Positions 16,568 through 26,556 are shown, counted from the stretch's first letter. The stretch: DNA of 51,484 nt from Prolixibacteraceae bacterium (GCA_027858715.1 JAQICD010000093.1:1-51484); one strand, 5' to 3'. Numbers and translations are program-made. The notes: generated by a model from the sequence alone, not told the origin.

Positions 16568-17953
16568 ATGAACAACAGGGTATCATTGAAGGAAAAAATT
16601 GGATACGGCTTTGGAGATGCCGCATCGTCAATGTTCTGGAAAATATTTACTTTTTACCTGGCTATATTTTATACCGACGTGTTTGGCATTTCGGCTGCTG
16701 CTGCAGGAACCATGTTTTTAGTGACCCGTATATGGGATACCGCCAACGATCCCATTATGGGGATTATTGGCGATCGGACTAAAACCAAATGGGGTAAATT
16801 CAGACCTTACCTTTTGTGGGTTGCAGTGCCCTTCGCCATTATTGGTGTGCTGCTTTTTACCACACCCAATCTGGGTGCTACCGGCAAACTCATCTATGCC
16901 TATGTAACCTATACTTTAATGATGATGGCTTATACAGCTATAAACGTGCCTTATGCGAGTTTGCTGGGAGTTATGACTGCTAATACTGAAGACCGTACAA
17001 GCCTGGCTTCGTACCGCATGGTTTTTGCTTTTGGTGGTAGTCTGCTTGTTGTTGCAATTTACCAGCCTCTTGCCGACATGTTTCAGGGTATTGTTAGCAC
17101 CTCGGCAGCCTTTCAGCTAACAATGGTTGTTATTGGTGCCATTGCCGTGTTGTTTTTCTTTTTTACCTTTTCGTGGACACGCGAGCGTATTAAACCCCTA
17201 AAGTCGCAGCAAAGCAATTTAAAGAAAGACTTTAAAGACTTACTGAGTAATATACCTTGGTTTGTATTGCTTGGTGCAGGTGTTATGACACTGATATTTA
17301 ATTCAGTTCGCGACGGGGTGGCCATGTATTATTTCAAGTATTACATTGTTGACGAAACTGCGGTTGCAATATCAAAAATGACCTTTACTTACAGCACTTT
17401 GTATTTGTTTCTTGGGCAGGCTACCAATATGGTTGGAGTAATAATGGCTAAGCCCATTTCGGCACGTCTGGGTAAACGAAAAACCTTTATGTATGCTATG
17501 CTGGGAGCTGCAATTCTTAGTGCTCTGTTCTATTATTCGGGTAAAGAAGCGGTGGTGATGGTATATGTTTTACAGGCACTGGTGAGTTTTTGTGCTGGCA
17601 TCATTTTCCCCTTGCTTTGGTCGATGTATGCTGATACAGCTGATTATTCAGAATATAAAACAGGCCGCAGAGCTACCGGACTGGTTTTTTCTGCTTCGAG
17701 TATGACCCAAAAACTGGGATGGACACTTGGCGGTTCAATTACAATGTGGCTTCTGGCATTTTATGGCTTCAAAGCAAACGTACAGCAAACACCCGAAACA
17801 ATCGATGGAATTAAGTACATGATTAGTTATGTGCCGGCAGTGGGCGCTTTAATTTCAGCAGCTTTTATATTTTTCTACAAGCTCGATGATAAAACGATGA
17901 AACATATCGAATTGGAGCTCGAAAGTCGCAGGGCAAAAGATGCTATTGAGTAA
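16568..17953 (+). CDS. GPH-family sugar:cation symporter
   Basis: An inner-membrane importer of the glycoside-pentoside-hexuronide family, 461 residues and about 12 membrane segments. The N-terminal signature EKIGYGFGDAASSMFW and the GIIGDRTKTKWGKFRPYLLW loop are typical. It lies 29 nt after the epimerase in the same operon and probably brings in mannobiose or mannosylglucose. It is paralogous to the symporter at 32.4-34.0 kb but lacks that protein's large loop insertion. Substrate is inferred from neighbours. Its stop lies only 10 nt from the convergent gldFG stop, leaving no room for a separate terminator. Confidence 0.9.
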   Translation: MNNRVSLKEKIGYGFGDAASSMFWKIFTFYLAIFYTDVFGISAAAAGTMFLVTRIWDTANDPIMGIIGDRTKTKWGKFRPYLLWVAVPFAIIGVLLFTTPNLGATGKLIYAYVTYTLMMMAYTAINVPYASLLGVMTANTEDRTSLASYRMVFAFGGSLLVVAIYQPLADMFQGIVSTSAAFQLTMVVIGAIAVLFFFFTFSWTRERIKPLKSQQSNLKKDFKDLLSNIPWFVLLGAGVMTLIFNSVRDGVAMYYFKYYIVDETAVAISKMTFTYSTLYLFLGQATNMVGVIMAKPISARLGKRKTFMYAMLGAAILSALFYYSGKEAVVMVYVLQALVSFCAGIIFPLLWSMYADTADYSEYKTGRRATGLVFSASSMTQKLGWTLGGSITMWLLAFYGFKANVQQTPETIDGIKYMISYVPAVGALISAAFIFFYKLDDKTMKHIELELESRRAKDAIE

Positions 17954-17963
17954 GCTATTAATT

Positions 17964-20369
17964 TTAAGCGCGTTTTTTACAATACATTTTCTTTCGGATT
18001 AAAGCATAGGCCAAACCTGTAAGAATAAAGAACAGCAAAGGAACAGCGGTGTTAATAAGCTGCCACCTTAGCTGTTCTTCTCTTATTTTGACCTTATCAA
18101 GCATGCGCAGTTTTACAACCCGCGAGCGTAGTTCCATAATGCTAGTATCGTCAGTAAGGTAATCGATACAATTTTGTAAAAAGTCACGATTGCCAAACGT
18201 ACGACCTGAATACTGGTCGTAACCGAGGGGCAGAATTTGTGCATTACCACCCCGTGTGCGAACTTTGTTCTTAATAATTCCACCATCAGCAATAACAATC
18301 ATTTTCGATTCCGGACTTTTTTCAATAATATCCGAAACCCCGTACTGGCTTGTCATGCGGTTTTTAAATGCAGATTCAAAACGGCCTTCAACCAACAAAC
18401 CTATGGGAATATTTGGCTGATTAAACAGCCGTTGGTCGGGTGGGTTAGTTGCCGAGAACAAACTTACTTCAACGGGTGTTTGCACCGACCGCGCATAAGG
18501 TGAGGTAGCCAGTATGGGTGTTGCTTTCGTGTTGTTGCCAACAACCGATACCGAGCTTGCAAACTCGATAACTACGTTGTTCAGGTTTCGGCTTAATGGG
18601 TGATTGGGGTTTGGAAGTGCCAGCGGAGCATAGTAAAATGGTGCCGGGGTAAACTGGCTGGCTTTTCCCGGAGGCGCAGTATTGATGGGGTAATCCAAAC
18701 AAAATGCATCCTGTAAAATGTCGGTATTAAGCCTTATGCCATACCTGAACAACTGGTCGCGCAGGTTCAGGCCTTTTTCAAATGCAATGGTAGAGTGGCC
18801 TTTCGACAGAGAATCGATACTAACCTGAATTGGGTCAACACACCACAATACATGGCCGCCTTTCATAATAAACTGGTCGATTTGTAGTTTTTCTGTTTCA
18901 GTAAAGGATCTGGTTGGGGCAGCAATAATCAGCGTTTTTACTGTGTCGTCGGAAAATATCTCACTCGTATTGCGGTCAACCACTTCGTAGCTTTCGCTTA
19001 AAGTGTAGCGTATATCGCCGGTTTCGTAAGGTGTGGCATTTCCTTCTTTATCAAGAAAAGCAATCCTCGGTTTGTGGGTGCGCTGGAGTCCCTTAATCGC
19101 TGCGGCAAATTCGTATTCGAGCAGTTCAATCGAATGTTGTAAATTATCATTGGAGCTGATTAGGGGGTTGTTTTTGAGTAAATTAACCACGACCGACTGG
19201 CTTCGGTTCGAGATAACGATTCCCGGGAAAATTTGTTTTGTTGACATCCCCTCGGTTGTTTTATGCCCGAAGTTTACCGGCTCAATACCAGCATCAGTCA
19301 ATGCTTTTATGGTGTTTTCTCTTTCTTCTTCGTTTGATATTTTATATACATCGATAACCTCGTGAAATAAACGGTAGGGGGAGTAAGCATTCATGTCTTC
19401 AATTTTTTCAATTATTGATTCCTGGAATTCTTTCATGCCCGAAGGGAGGTTGCCGGCCAGATATACTTCAATGCCAAGCGGCTGATTTTGGTTTTGGAGA
19501 ATGTCTTTGGTGATGTGGCTCAGAGAATAGCGTTTTTCAGCTGTCAGGTCAATACGGAAAAGGCGCTTGCTTACCGAGGTGTAGGCGCCGATGAGCAACA
19601 AAACAAGTAAGGCTGCTCTTTTTATATTCCATGTGGCGAACAATCGGGTTTTACGAAGCATGTTGCGCGTTAAAAGCAGAAAAATAAAAGTGGCAAAAAG
19701 AAAGTAGAATATATCGCGCGAATCGATAATCCCGCGACTGATAGAAAGGTAATGCTCGTGAATGCCCAGTTGCAGTAAAAAGTTTTGAACGGGCAGTGAT
19801 AAATCGATACCGGTCAGAAAACTAAAGCCGTTGTACATGATAAACGAAAGGGTTATGGCTGTTAGAAAGGCAACAACCTGGTTGCCGGTAATGATGGATG
19901 CAAAAAGCCCGATGCCGATGTAAACCGATGCAAGAAACAGTAAACCTGCAAACGAACCCCATGTTGCACCTGTGTCGATATTTCCTGCTGGGTTGCCTAG
20001 TTGATAAACAGAGTAGAAATTAAGCAGGGTAGGTGCCAGTGAAATGCATACCAAAATTAAAGCTGCAAGGTATTTTGCAAAGGTAATCTGAAAAGCTGTA
20101 AGAGGCCGGGTAATCAGCATTTCGATGGTGCCTGTGCGTTTTTCTTCGGCAAACATGCGCATGGTAATTGCCGGAATCAGGAACAGGTAAAGCCAGGGAG
20201 CCAGGTCGAAAAATCCTTTAAGTGTTGCCCGCTGTCCTTCAATAATGTTGAAACTTCCTGGCAAAACCCATAAAAACAAACCAGTAGCCAGCAAAAATAT
20301 AATGATGACCAGGTATCCGGTAATGGAACCAAAAAATGAATTAAATTCTTTTCTTAAAAGGCTAAACAT
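17964..20369 (-). CDS. gldFG: Fused GldF-GldG ABC transporter permease/accessory protein
   Basis: An 801-residue membrane protein. Residues 1 to about 245 are an ABC-2 type permease like GldF (EEKRTGTIEMLITRPLT, six predicted helices). From about 255 a GldG-like part follows: one membrane helix, the RIDLTAEKRYSLSHITK opening, a long extracytoplasmic domain (PGIVISNRSQSVVV, LIIAAPTRSFTETEKLQID) and a C-terminal anchor helix before the basic tail. GldF and GldG are usually separate neighbouring genes in gliding Bacteroidetes; here they are one frame. The ATPase partner GldA is not in the window. The gene follows lpxB by 5 nt, in an envelope-related operon, so the function may be envelope transport and not gliding. 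Confidence 0.85.
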   Translation of the reverse strand: MFSLLRKEFNSFFGSITGYLVIIIFLLATGLFLWVLPGSFNIIEGQRATLKGFFDLAPWLYLFLIPAITMRMFAEEKRTGTIEMLITRPLTAFQITFAKYLAALILVCISLAPTLLNFYSVYQLGNPAGNIDTGATWGSFAGLLFLASVYIGIGLFASIITGNQVVAFLTAITLSFIMYNGFSFLTGIDLSLPVQNFLLQLGIHEHYLSISRGIIDSRDIFYFLFATFIFLLLTRNMLRKTRLFATWNIKRAALLVLLLIGAYTSVSKRLFRIDLTAEKRYSLSHITKDILQNQNQPLGIEVYLAGNLPSGMKEFQESIIEKIEDMNAYSPYRLFHEVIDVYKISNEEERENTIKALTDAGIEPVNFGHKTTEGMSTKQIFPGIVISNRSQSVVVNLLKNNPLISSNDNLQHSIELLEYEFAAAIKGLQRTHKPRIAFLDKEGNATPYETGDIRYTLSESYEVVDRNTSEIFSDDTVKTLIIAAPTRSFTETEKLQIDQFIMKGGHVLWCVDPIQVSIDSLSKGHSTIAFEKGLNLRDQLFRYGIRLNTDILQDAFCLDYPINTAPPGKASQFTPAPFYYAPLALPNPNHPLSRNLNNVVIEFASSVSVVGNNTKATPILATSPYARSVQTPVEVSLFSATNPPDQRLFNQPNIPIGLLVEGRFESAFKNRMTSQYGVSDIIEKSPESKMIVIADGGIIKNKVRTRGGNAQILPLGYDQYSGRTFGNRDFLQNCIDYLTDDTSIMELRSRVVKLRMLDKVKIREEQLRWQLINTAVPLLFFILTGLAYALIRKKMYCKKRA

Positions 20370-20374
20370 TGGTT

Positions 20375-21499
20375 TTATTCTTTTATTGATTTTACAATAT
20401 CGCGTGCGGCTTTTTTTGCAGCACCTTCGGAGTGCAGCTTGTCGATTATTTCGTCGTAACTTTTTAATATTGCCAAACGGTGTTGCTCGTTATTTAGTAT
20501 TTTATCTAGTTCATTATTGATTATCTCAGGAGTTACCATACTTTGAAACAATTCTTTTACTACTTCTTTTTCGGCTACTAAGTTAACCAACGAGAAAAAA
20601 TCTGTTTTCAGGATTACATTTCTGAATTTTTCGAGCAACCATCCCATGCCCATTTTGTAAACAACAACCTGCGGTATTTTAAGCAGTGCGGTTTCGAGCG
20701 TTGCTGTTCCCGAAGCCACAATAGCAGCCTCGCTGTTTCGCAAAAGCGTGTAGGTTTGTTTAAATACAACAGGTATCTCAGTTTTTAACAGATTGCGGTA
20801 ATAGGCTTCATCTTTTCCGGGTGCACCGGCTATTACAAACTGGCATTCAGAATTTAGTGCAGCGACTTCTTCCATCGCCGGGAGTAAATTGTTGATTTCG
20901 TCGTTTCTGCTTCCGGCAAGCAGTGCTATGATGGGTTTGTCGTTCAGCTTATTCTGTTTTCTGAATAATTTTGCATCGTTTGGCTTTTCATGTTCCTTTT
21001 GTATTAAATCCCATACAGGATTTCCTACGTAAGTTACCGGGTAGTTGTACTGGCTGTAAAAACTAGTCTCAAACGGAAAAATGGTGTACATTTTATCGAT
21101 GTACTTTTTTATTTTATATACCCGTTTGGTTTTCCATGCCCATACTTTTGGCGAAATATAGTAGGCTGTTTTGATGCCGTGTTTTTTTGAAAATTTTGCG
21201 ATTCTTAAATTAAAACCGGGATAGTCGATAAGAATGAGTATGTCGGGGTTGAATTGCAGTAGGTTTTGTTCGGCAAAGCTTAAATTATGGTTGATTTTGC
21301 GTAGGTTTAGCAACACTGGTAAAATACCCATGTAAGCCATTTCCCGGTAATGCTTCAAAAGCTTTCCGCCTTCAGCCTGCATCAGGTCGCCTCCCAAATA
21401 ACAAAACTCGGCATGCGGGTCATTGTTTTTTATTTTAGCCATTAGTGTTGCTGCATGCATATCGCCCGAAGGTTCGCCGGCAATTAAAAAGTACTTCAT
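20375..21499 (-). CDS. lpxB: Lipid-A-disaccharide synthase
   Basis: Condenses UDP-2,3-diacylglucosamine with lipid X in lipid A synthesis at the inner membrane. The start is set at ATG 21499 (MKYFLIAGEPSGDMH, the family N-terminus), giving 374 residues; an upstream in-frame start would add 18 unrelated residues. Other family marks are YYISPKVWAWKTKRVYKIK, FPFETSFY, and LLAGSRNDEI. It lies between a small membrane protein gene (5 nt upstream) and gldFG (5 nt downstream), with surE first in the same leftward operon. Confidence 0.95.
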   Translation of the reverse strand: MKYFLIAGEPSGDMHAATLMAKIKNNDPHAEFCYLGGDLMQAEGGKLLKHYREMAYMGILPVLLNLRKINHNLSFAEQNLLQFNPDILILIDYPGFNLRIAKFSKKHGIKTAYYISPKVWAWKTKRVYKIKKYIDKMYTIFPFETSFYSQYNYPVTYVGNPVWDLIQKEHEKPNDAKLFRKQNKLNDKPIIALLAGSRNDEINNLLPAMEEVAALNSECQFVIAGAPGKDEAYYRNLLKTEIPVVFKQTYTLLRNSEAAIVASGTATLETALLKIPQVVVYKMGMGWLLEKFRNVILKTDFFSLVNLVAEKEVVKELFQSMVTPEIINNELDKILNNEQHRLAILKSYDEIIDKLHSEGAAKKAARDIVKSIKE

Positions 21500-21504
21500 T
21501 TTTT

Positions 21505-21816
21505 TTAATTTATTATTCGATAGCCCATTACTGCAAATGCAAAGATAAAACAAGCCATTACAATTCCTCTTGCACCTCTAAGCCATTTTAGCTGCAGGAA
21601 TAGGTAAAACATCGGCAGATCGGACAACACACAAAGGCTAAGTACTTTAAAAAGCAGTTTATAATGGTGCATCGATTTGATATAGTCGAAAAGGGGTAAG
21701 TCGTTAAATTTCAGCCGGTAATACAAATAGAAAACAATTGCCGGAAATATAAAGCCCGTTATGAAACCGATTATCTGCCGGTCGAAAACAGATGTTTTTT
21801 TCGTGTTTTTTCTCAA
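21505..21816 (-). CDS. Small membrane protein between surE and lpxB
   Basis: 103 residues with a basic N-terminus and about three hydrophobic segments (IIGFITGFIFPAIVFYLYY, LLFKVLSLCVLSDLPMFYLF, GIVMACFIFAFAVMGY). Its ATG overlaps the surE stop by 4 nt (ATGA), so it is very likely translated. No function is known to me; its place in an operon with lpxB suggests a cell-envelope role. Confidence 0.8.
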   Translation of the reverse strand: MRKNTKKTSVFDRQIIGFITGFIFPAIVFYLYYRLKFNDLPLFDYIKSMHHYKLLFKVLSLCVLSDLPMFYLFLQLKWLRGARGIVMACFIFAFAVMGYRIIN

Positions 21817-22571
21817 AATTTCCAGTTTTTTAATTCTGCAAGAAATTTGTGATGGGTCATATCGATATTTATCGGAACAATCGAAATTCTGCCGGTTTCG
21901 AGTATGTGGTTGTCTGTGTCGGTCGAGCCGTTGTCCATATTTTTGTAGAAGCCTGTGATCCAGTAATAATTGCGCTTTTGCGGGTCGGTTCTTTTATCAA
22001 ATTCTTCAACCCAGCGACCGTGTCCCTGGCGGCAGACTACAATGCCTTCGGGGTTTCCTTTGGGGACGTTAACATTTAGGCAGGTTCCCTTTGGAAGGCC
22101 GTTTTCGAGTACTTGGGCAATAATTTTCCGTGCAAAGGGAGCCATGGGCGAAAAGTTGGCATTGGGACGGTGGTCGCACAGTGAGAAACCGATAGACGGC
22201 ACTTCGTGAATACATCCTTCGATGGTAGCGCCCATAGTGCCTGAGTAGTGGACACTTACTGATGAATTCGAACCATGGTTGATCCCCGATAAAATAAGAT
22301 CGGGTTTCTCGTCGAGCAACTGGTCGAAAGCCAGTTTGACACAATCGACAGGGGTGCCTGTACAACTGTACGATTTGAAATTGGTGTCGCTTTCGTATTC
22401 TTTAAGCCTTACAGGTACTTCTACAGTAATGGCATTCGACATTCCCGATCGGGCAGTATGTGGCGCAACAACCAGCACGTCGCCAAACTCGCGGGCAATT
22501 TCAATAAGTTTGTGTAGCCCTTTGGCATGAATGCCATCGTCGTTGCTTATCAATATTTTTTTTCGTTGCAT
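21813..22571 (-). CDS. surE: 5'/3'-nucleotidase SurE
   Basis: Metal-dependent nucleoside monophosphate phosphatase. The start is set at ATG 22571 (MQRKKILISNDDGI), giving 252 residues; an in-frame start at 22649 would add 26 residues unlike the family. Metal ligands are visible: Asp11 and Asp12 in SNDDG, Ser42 in ARSGMSNAIT, and Asn98 in LSGINHGSN. First gene of the leftward surE-membrane protein-lpxB-gldFG group, overlapping the next gene by 4 nt. Confidence 0.96.
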   Translation of the reverse strand: MQRKKILISNDDGIHAKGLHKLIEIAREFGDVLVVAPHTARSGMSNAITVEVPVRLKEYESDTNFKSYSCTGTPVDCVKLAFDQLLDEKPDLILSGINHGSNSSVSVHYSGTMGATIEGCIHEVPSIGFSLCDHRPNANFSPMAPFARKIIAQVLENGLPKGTCLNVNVPKGNPEGIVVCRQGHGRWVEEFDKRTDPQKRNYYWITGFYKNMDNGSTDTDNHILETGRISIVPINIDMTHHKFLAELKNWKF

Positions 22572-22733
22572 GTTGTTTTTGATATTTTCGTGTTTAGCGA
22601 ATGTAGCTAAAAAAGCTGATTTTTTGAATAAGAAGCCATTAAATATCAAGTATAATAAAGATAAAAAACGCAGTGCTTTACTATGATTTTTGTTGAGATT
22701 ACTGATTCTTTATAGTATTTTCACCTCTTTAAT

Positions 22734-22741
22734 TATTTTTG
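22734..22741 (+). promoter_or_regulatory. Putative -7 element
   Basis: TATTTTTG matches TAnnTTTG and ends 25 nt before the ATG at 22767. No -33 element was recognised. Confidence 0.35.
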
Positions 22742-22766
22742 TTTTATTACTTCAGAAAAAATCAAT

Positions 22767-23537
22767 ATGAAAAATTTATATACAATCATTTTACTTGCAC
22801 TAGTAGTTTTTGTAAGTCTGCCTTCAATAGCTCAATACACCGAGCTCGACTGTCGTTTTTACGAATTGTACAAAAAAGGCGATATGAGAACGTGGAATCT
22901 TGTGGTTGACAGCCTTTATAGTGAACGGTTATCGCTGTCACACGATTACACTTTGCTGCTGGCTGAATATGGCTTAATTGGATATCATCTGTCGCAGGGC
23001 GAACGCAAAGAGGCGAGTCGTTTGCTTAAGCGCTTTGAGAAGCATCTTGAAAAACGTATGAAGAGCGAACCTCAAAGTGCCAATCTGCATGCATTAAATT
23101 CGGCCATGCTTGGTTTCAAAATTGGAGTTAAGCCATGGTTGGCTCCTTTCGTAAATTCCGATCAGAACGATGCAATAGCCAACGCACTGGATTACCGGAA
23201 GAACGAGGCGATGCCTTTAGTGGAAAAGGCCAATTCGTTGTATTTTAGGCCCTCGTTTGTTGGTGGCGACCGCGATAAATCGGTGGGCGTTTACGAGCAG
23301 GCGTTTGAGATTCTCGAAAAAGAAAAAACATGCAATTGGGTTTATCTTAACATCGGTTCGTGGCTGGGGCAGGTATATACAAAATATGAGCAACCTCAAA
23401 AAGCGAAGCAGATTTATCTTAAACTTCTTGAAGATGCCCCCGATTTTAAATACGTAAAAGACGAATTACTTCCGCAGCTCGAAAGCGGCCAGTTTATTGA
23501 TATTACTAATAAACTTGAAAAACAATACAAGCAGTGA
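22767..23537 (+). CDS. Secreted hypothetical protein, TPR-like
   Basis: A 256-residue protein with a clear Sec signal peptide (residues 1-22, cleavage after SIAQ or nearby), so it is periplasmic or exported. The rest looks alpha-helical. A tetratricopeptide-like helix pair is visible near residues 190-240 (WVYLNIGSWLGQVY, then PQKAKQIYLKLLEDAPDF). No enzymatic motif was seen. It stands alone and converges on the next gene with 7 nt between stops. Confidence 0.75.
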   Translation: MKNLYTIILLALVVFVSLPSIAQYTELDCRFYELYKKGDMRTWNLVVDSLYSERLSLSHDYTLLLAEYGLIGYHLSQGERKEASRLLKRFEKHLEKRMKSEPQSANLHALNSAMLGFKIGVKPWLAPFVNSDQNDAIANALDYRKNEAMPLVEKANSLYFRPSFVGGDRDKSVGVYEQAFEILEKEKTCNWVYLNIGSWLGQVYTKYEQPQKAKQIYLKLLEDAPDFKYVKDELLPQLESGQFIDITNKLEKQYKQ

Positions 23538-23544
23538 TGGCCGC

Positions 23545-24444
23545 TTATTGTAATCTGAAAAGTTTATGTCTAAATAAAATGCCTATTAATAAAAATGCAA
23601 AAACAGAGGCAATTAAGCCAAATGATACTGGAACTGTTTTGTAGTCAGTTAACTTTAAAACCCATATTGTATTGTTTTGAATATTTCCAACAATTGAGAC
23701 TGTACCGTCAACTATATTAGGTTGAATAAATAAACCACCAGCAGTTAAACCATCAGCAATTCCAAAAATATCTTCTATGTCATAAACAATTCCTGTTTCA
23801 TTACCCGAAGGTAGTTGGATTTGTACTAACATATTATCACTTCCATCCTGGCTGTAACCCCATAGGAATGGACCATTATCGGTGAAATTATCATAAGCAA
23901 GACCATAATAACTTCCATAAGTTCCTACTGAGAACCTGTTTAGTTCATTGCCCAGTTTATCGAATAATATAATGTCAGAACTCCAGTTATTAGCATAAAA
24001 TGCATCAAGGTCATCATTATAAGCAATTGCTCGAACCGAGCCGGGTGCTGTAAACGTACCAATGAGCGTTTCATTAGTAAAATCGAGTATGTAAACCGTT
24101 GTTGATGCATTAGAACCATAAAAATATTCTCCGTCGTAGGCGAGATCTCTAATGGCAGAAACTCCGGTTATTTGAAATGTTTCAATGTAATCGCCTGCTA
24201 AACTGTATTTGATAAAACCACTACTATTCCAGAGTGCAGTATAAATGAACTCACCATCACTTTCACAACCAGCTTCTCCTGAATTGTCGTAAGTGTTAAA
24301 CTGATATTGAACTTCTATACTTAAAGGAGCAGTAAGCGATGATGAAACAGCAGGATTTTTCAAAGGTGATTCATCTGCTAATTGTGCGTAGCTAAAATTT
24401 AATATGATTAAAGTAGTAGCTATAAAAAAGAAGAGCTTTTTCAT
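23545..24444 (-). CDS. Exported beta-propeller-like protein with C-terminal anchor
   Basis: 299 residues: signal peptide (1-20), repeated blade-like segments typical of YncE/NHL-type propellers (AIRDLAYDGEYFYGSN, VRAIAYNDDLDAFYANN, YYGLAYDNF), then a C-terminal tripartite end at 271-299. That end is a short VPVSFG motif, an 18-residue hydrophobic stretch and a basic RHKLFR tail. It resembles the C-terminal sorting signals read by exosortase-type enzymes, or it may be a simple membrane anchor. No processing enzyme is in the window. Function unknown. Confidence 0.7.
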   Translation of the reverse strand: MKKLFFFIATTLIILNFSYAQLADESPLKNPAVSSSLTAPLSIEVQYQFNTYDNSGEAGCESDGEFIYTALWNSSGFIKYSLAGDYIETFQITGVSAIRDLAYDGEYFYGSNASTTVYILDFTNETLIGTFTAPGSVRAIAYNDDLDAFYANNWSSDIILFDKLGNELNRFSVGTYGSYYGLAYDNFTDNGPFLWGYSQDGSDNMLVQIQLPSGNETGIVYDIEDIFGIADGLTAGGLFIQPNIVDGTVSIVGNIQNNTIWVLKLTDYKTVPVSFGLIASVFAFLLIGILFRHKLFRLQ

Positions 24445-24643
24445 TTTTTGATAAATGTTATGGTTTAAGAAAAATTATTTGTTAATCAAAAATAGTTATT
24501 TTTTTTAATAAAACATTTCCTTTTCCTTTTTTTTACCATGTTAATTGTTAGATTGTTAGGTGAATTTCTTAAATTATTATGTATCTTTACATTAATTGTT
24601 TACAGAACAAAATGATTACACTTCACTTAAAAAATCTACAATT

Positions 24644-26533
24644 ATGAAAAGAAATGTATTTATGGCACTTTTGTTAATCGTTGCTTTTGTTGCCTGCGAA
24701 GCACCTTTACAAAAGGCTGAACCCGTTCCACTCGAGGATTTTTTTAGAAATCCCGAAAAGTCGTCTTTTAAGTTATCGCCCAATGGCGGGTACTATTCAT
24801 ATACGGCTCCTTACGAGAGTCGGATGAACGTTTTTGTACAACAAATTGGTGCCGATTCGGCCATTCGTATAACATCGGAAACCAACCGTGATATTGCCGG
24901 TTATATGTGGGCCAACAATAAGCGTATATTATATTTGAAAGATACTGGTGGCGATGAAAATTACCAATTGTACGGCGTTGATATTGATGGTAGTAATTTT
25001 AAAGAGTTAACAGTCTTTGAGGGGGTGAGAACCCGTTTGATTGATGAGTTGGAAGCTCTTGAAGACGAGGTGCTAATTGCAATGAACAAGCGTGATGCAC
25101 GTGTTTTCGACCCTTTCCGGTTAAATATTGAAACCGGCGAAATGGTTATGCTGGCCGAAAACCCGGGGAATATTGTAGGATGGATGCCCGATCACGATGG
25201 CAAACTGCGGGTTGCTATTGCCTCTGATGGTGTAAACCAAAGCTACCTGTACCGCGAAAATGAGGACGATGAATTTGAGAATAAGTTAACGCTTGATTTC
25301 AGAGAATCATTAAACCCTGTAGTATTTACTTTCGACAATCAACATTTATATGCATTATCCAATATTGGAAGAGATAAAGAAGCTCTCGTGAAGTTCGATA
25401 TTGCCAATGCAAAGGAAATGAAAATAATATTTGAGACCGATAAAGCCGACGTTTCCGGATTTAACTATTCAGAAAAGGATAAAAAACTTTTGTGGGTTAC
25501 TTACTATACAGATAAGCGGCAAGTGTATTTTCTCGACGACGAAGCGAAAGAATTATACAATCGTATAGCGGAAGAATTTCCCGATGTGGAGATTTCTTTT
25601 GTAAGCGAAAATAAGGACGAAGATAAGTTTATGATTCGGACATACAGCGACAAAACCTGGGGTAGTTATTACTTTTACGATAAGAATACCGATGAACTCA
25701 TCAAGCTGGCCGAGGTTAGTCCGTGGCTCGATGCCGATAATATGGCCGAAATGAAATCCGTAAGCTATACCAGTCGTGATGGACTAACCATTCATGGTTA
25801 CCTTACCTTACCCAAAGGTTACGAGCCCGAAAACCTTCCTGTTATTGTCAATCCACATGGTGGACCGTGGGCGCGCGATTACTGGGGATTTAATCCGCAG
25901 GTGCAGTTTTTGGCCAATAATGGTTATGCCGTTTTTCAAATGAACTTCAGGGGCTCAACAGGTTACGGTCGCGACTTTTGGGAGAAATCGTTCAAGCAGT
26001 GGGGGCAAAGCATGCAGGACGACATTACCGATGGAGTGCTTTGGCTTATTGAAGAAGGGATTGCCGATCCCGAACGTATTGGTATTTATGGCGGAAGTTA
26101 TGGTGGGTATGCAACTTTGGCCGGACTGGCATTTACGCCCGACCTGTATGCCTGTGGTGTAGATTATGTAGGGGTTTCAAACTTGTTCACATTGCTTAAA
26201 ACCATTCCCCCTTATTGGGAACCACAACTGGCAATGTTTCACGAAATGATGGGACATCCTGTTGAAGATAGTCTTATGATGGTTCAGGTTTCACCTGTCT
26301 TTCATGCCGATAGTATTAAGGCTACTTTGTTTGTGGCACAAGGAGCAAACGATCCAAGAGTAAATATTAACGAGTCGGATCAGATTGTTGAAGCACTCGA
26401 AGCACGAGGCGTTGATGTGGAATATATGGTAAAAGATAACGAAGGACATGGTTTTGCCAACGAAGAAAACCGCTTCGATTTTTACCGTGCTATGATTCAG
26501 TTTTTAGATAAGCATTTACAACCTGTTGAGTAA
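24644..26533 (+). CDS. S9 family prolyl oligopeptidase-like lipoprotein
   Basis: A 629-residue serine peptidase with an N-terminal beta-propeller (about 30-370) and a C-terminal alpha/beta-hydrolase domain. The catalytic triad is visible: Ser485 in GGSYGGYA, Asp570 in GANDPRV and His602 in EGHGFAN. The start is set at ATG 24644, which gives a lipoprotein signal (MALLLIVAFVAC, lipidated Cys18). Longer in-frame starts would bury it. It is probably anchored in the envelope and degrades peptides. It is monocistronic, with a hairpin terminator downstream. Confidence 0.92.
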   Translation: MKRNVFMALLLIVAFVACEAPLQKAEPVPLEDFFRNPEKSSFKLSPNGGYYSYTAPYESRMNVFVQQIGADSAIRITSETNRDIAGYMWANNKRILYLKDTGGDENYQLYGVDIDGSNFKELTVFEGVRTRLIDELEALEDEVLIAMNKRDARVFDPFRLNIETGEMVMLAENPGNIVGWMPDHDGKLRVAIASDGVNQSYLYRENEDDEFENKLTLDFRESLNPVVFTFDNQHLYALSNIGRDKEALVKFDIANAKEMKIIFETDKADVSGFNYSEKDKKLLWVTYYTDKRQVYFLDDEAKELYNRIAEEFPDVEISFVSENKDEDKFMIRTYSDKTWGSYYFYDKNTDELIKLAEVSPWLDADNMAEMKSVSYTSRDGLTIHGYLTLPKGYEPENLPVIVNPHGGPWARDYWGFNPQVQFLANNGYAVFQMNFRGSTGYGRDFWEKSFKQWGQSMQDDITDGVLWLIEEGIADPERIGIYGGSYGGYATLAGLAFTPDLYACGVDYVGVSNLFTLLKTIPPYWEPQLAMFHEMMGHPVEDSLMMVQVSPVFHADSIKATLFVAQGANDPRVNINESDQIVEALEARGVDVEYMVKDNEGHGFANEENRFDFYRAMIQFLDKHLQPVE

Positions 26534-26556
26534 AAATTAACGATTTTCGGATAACA

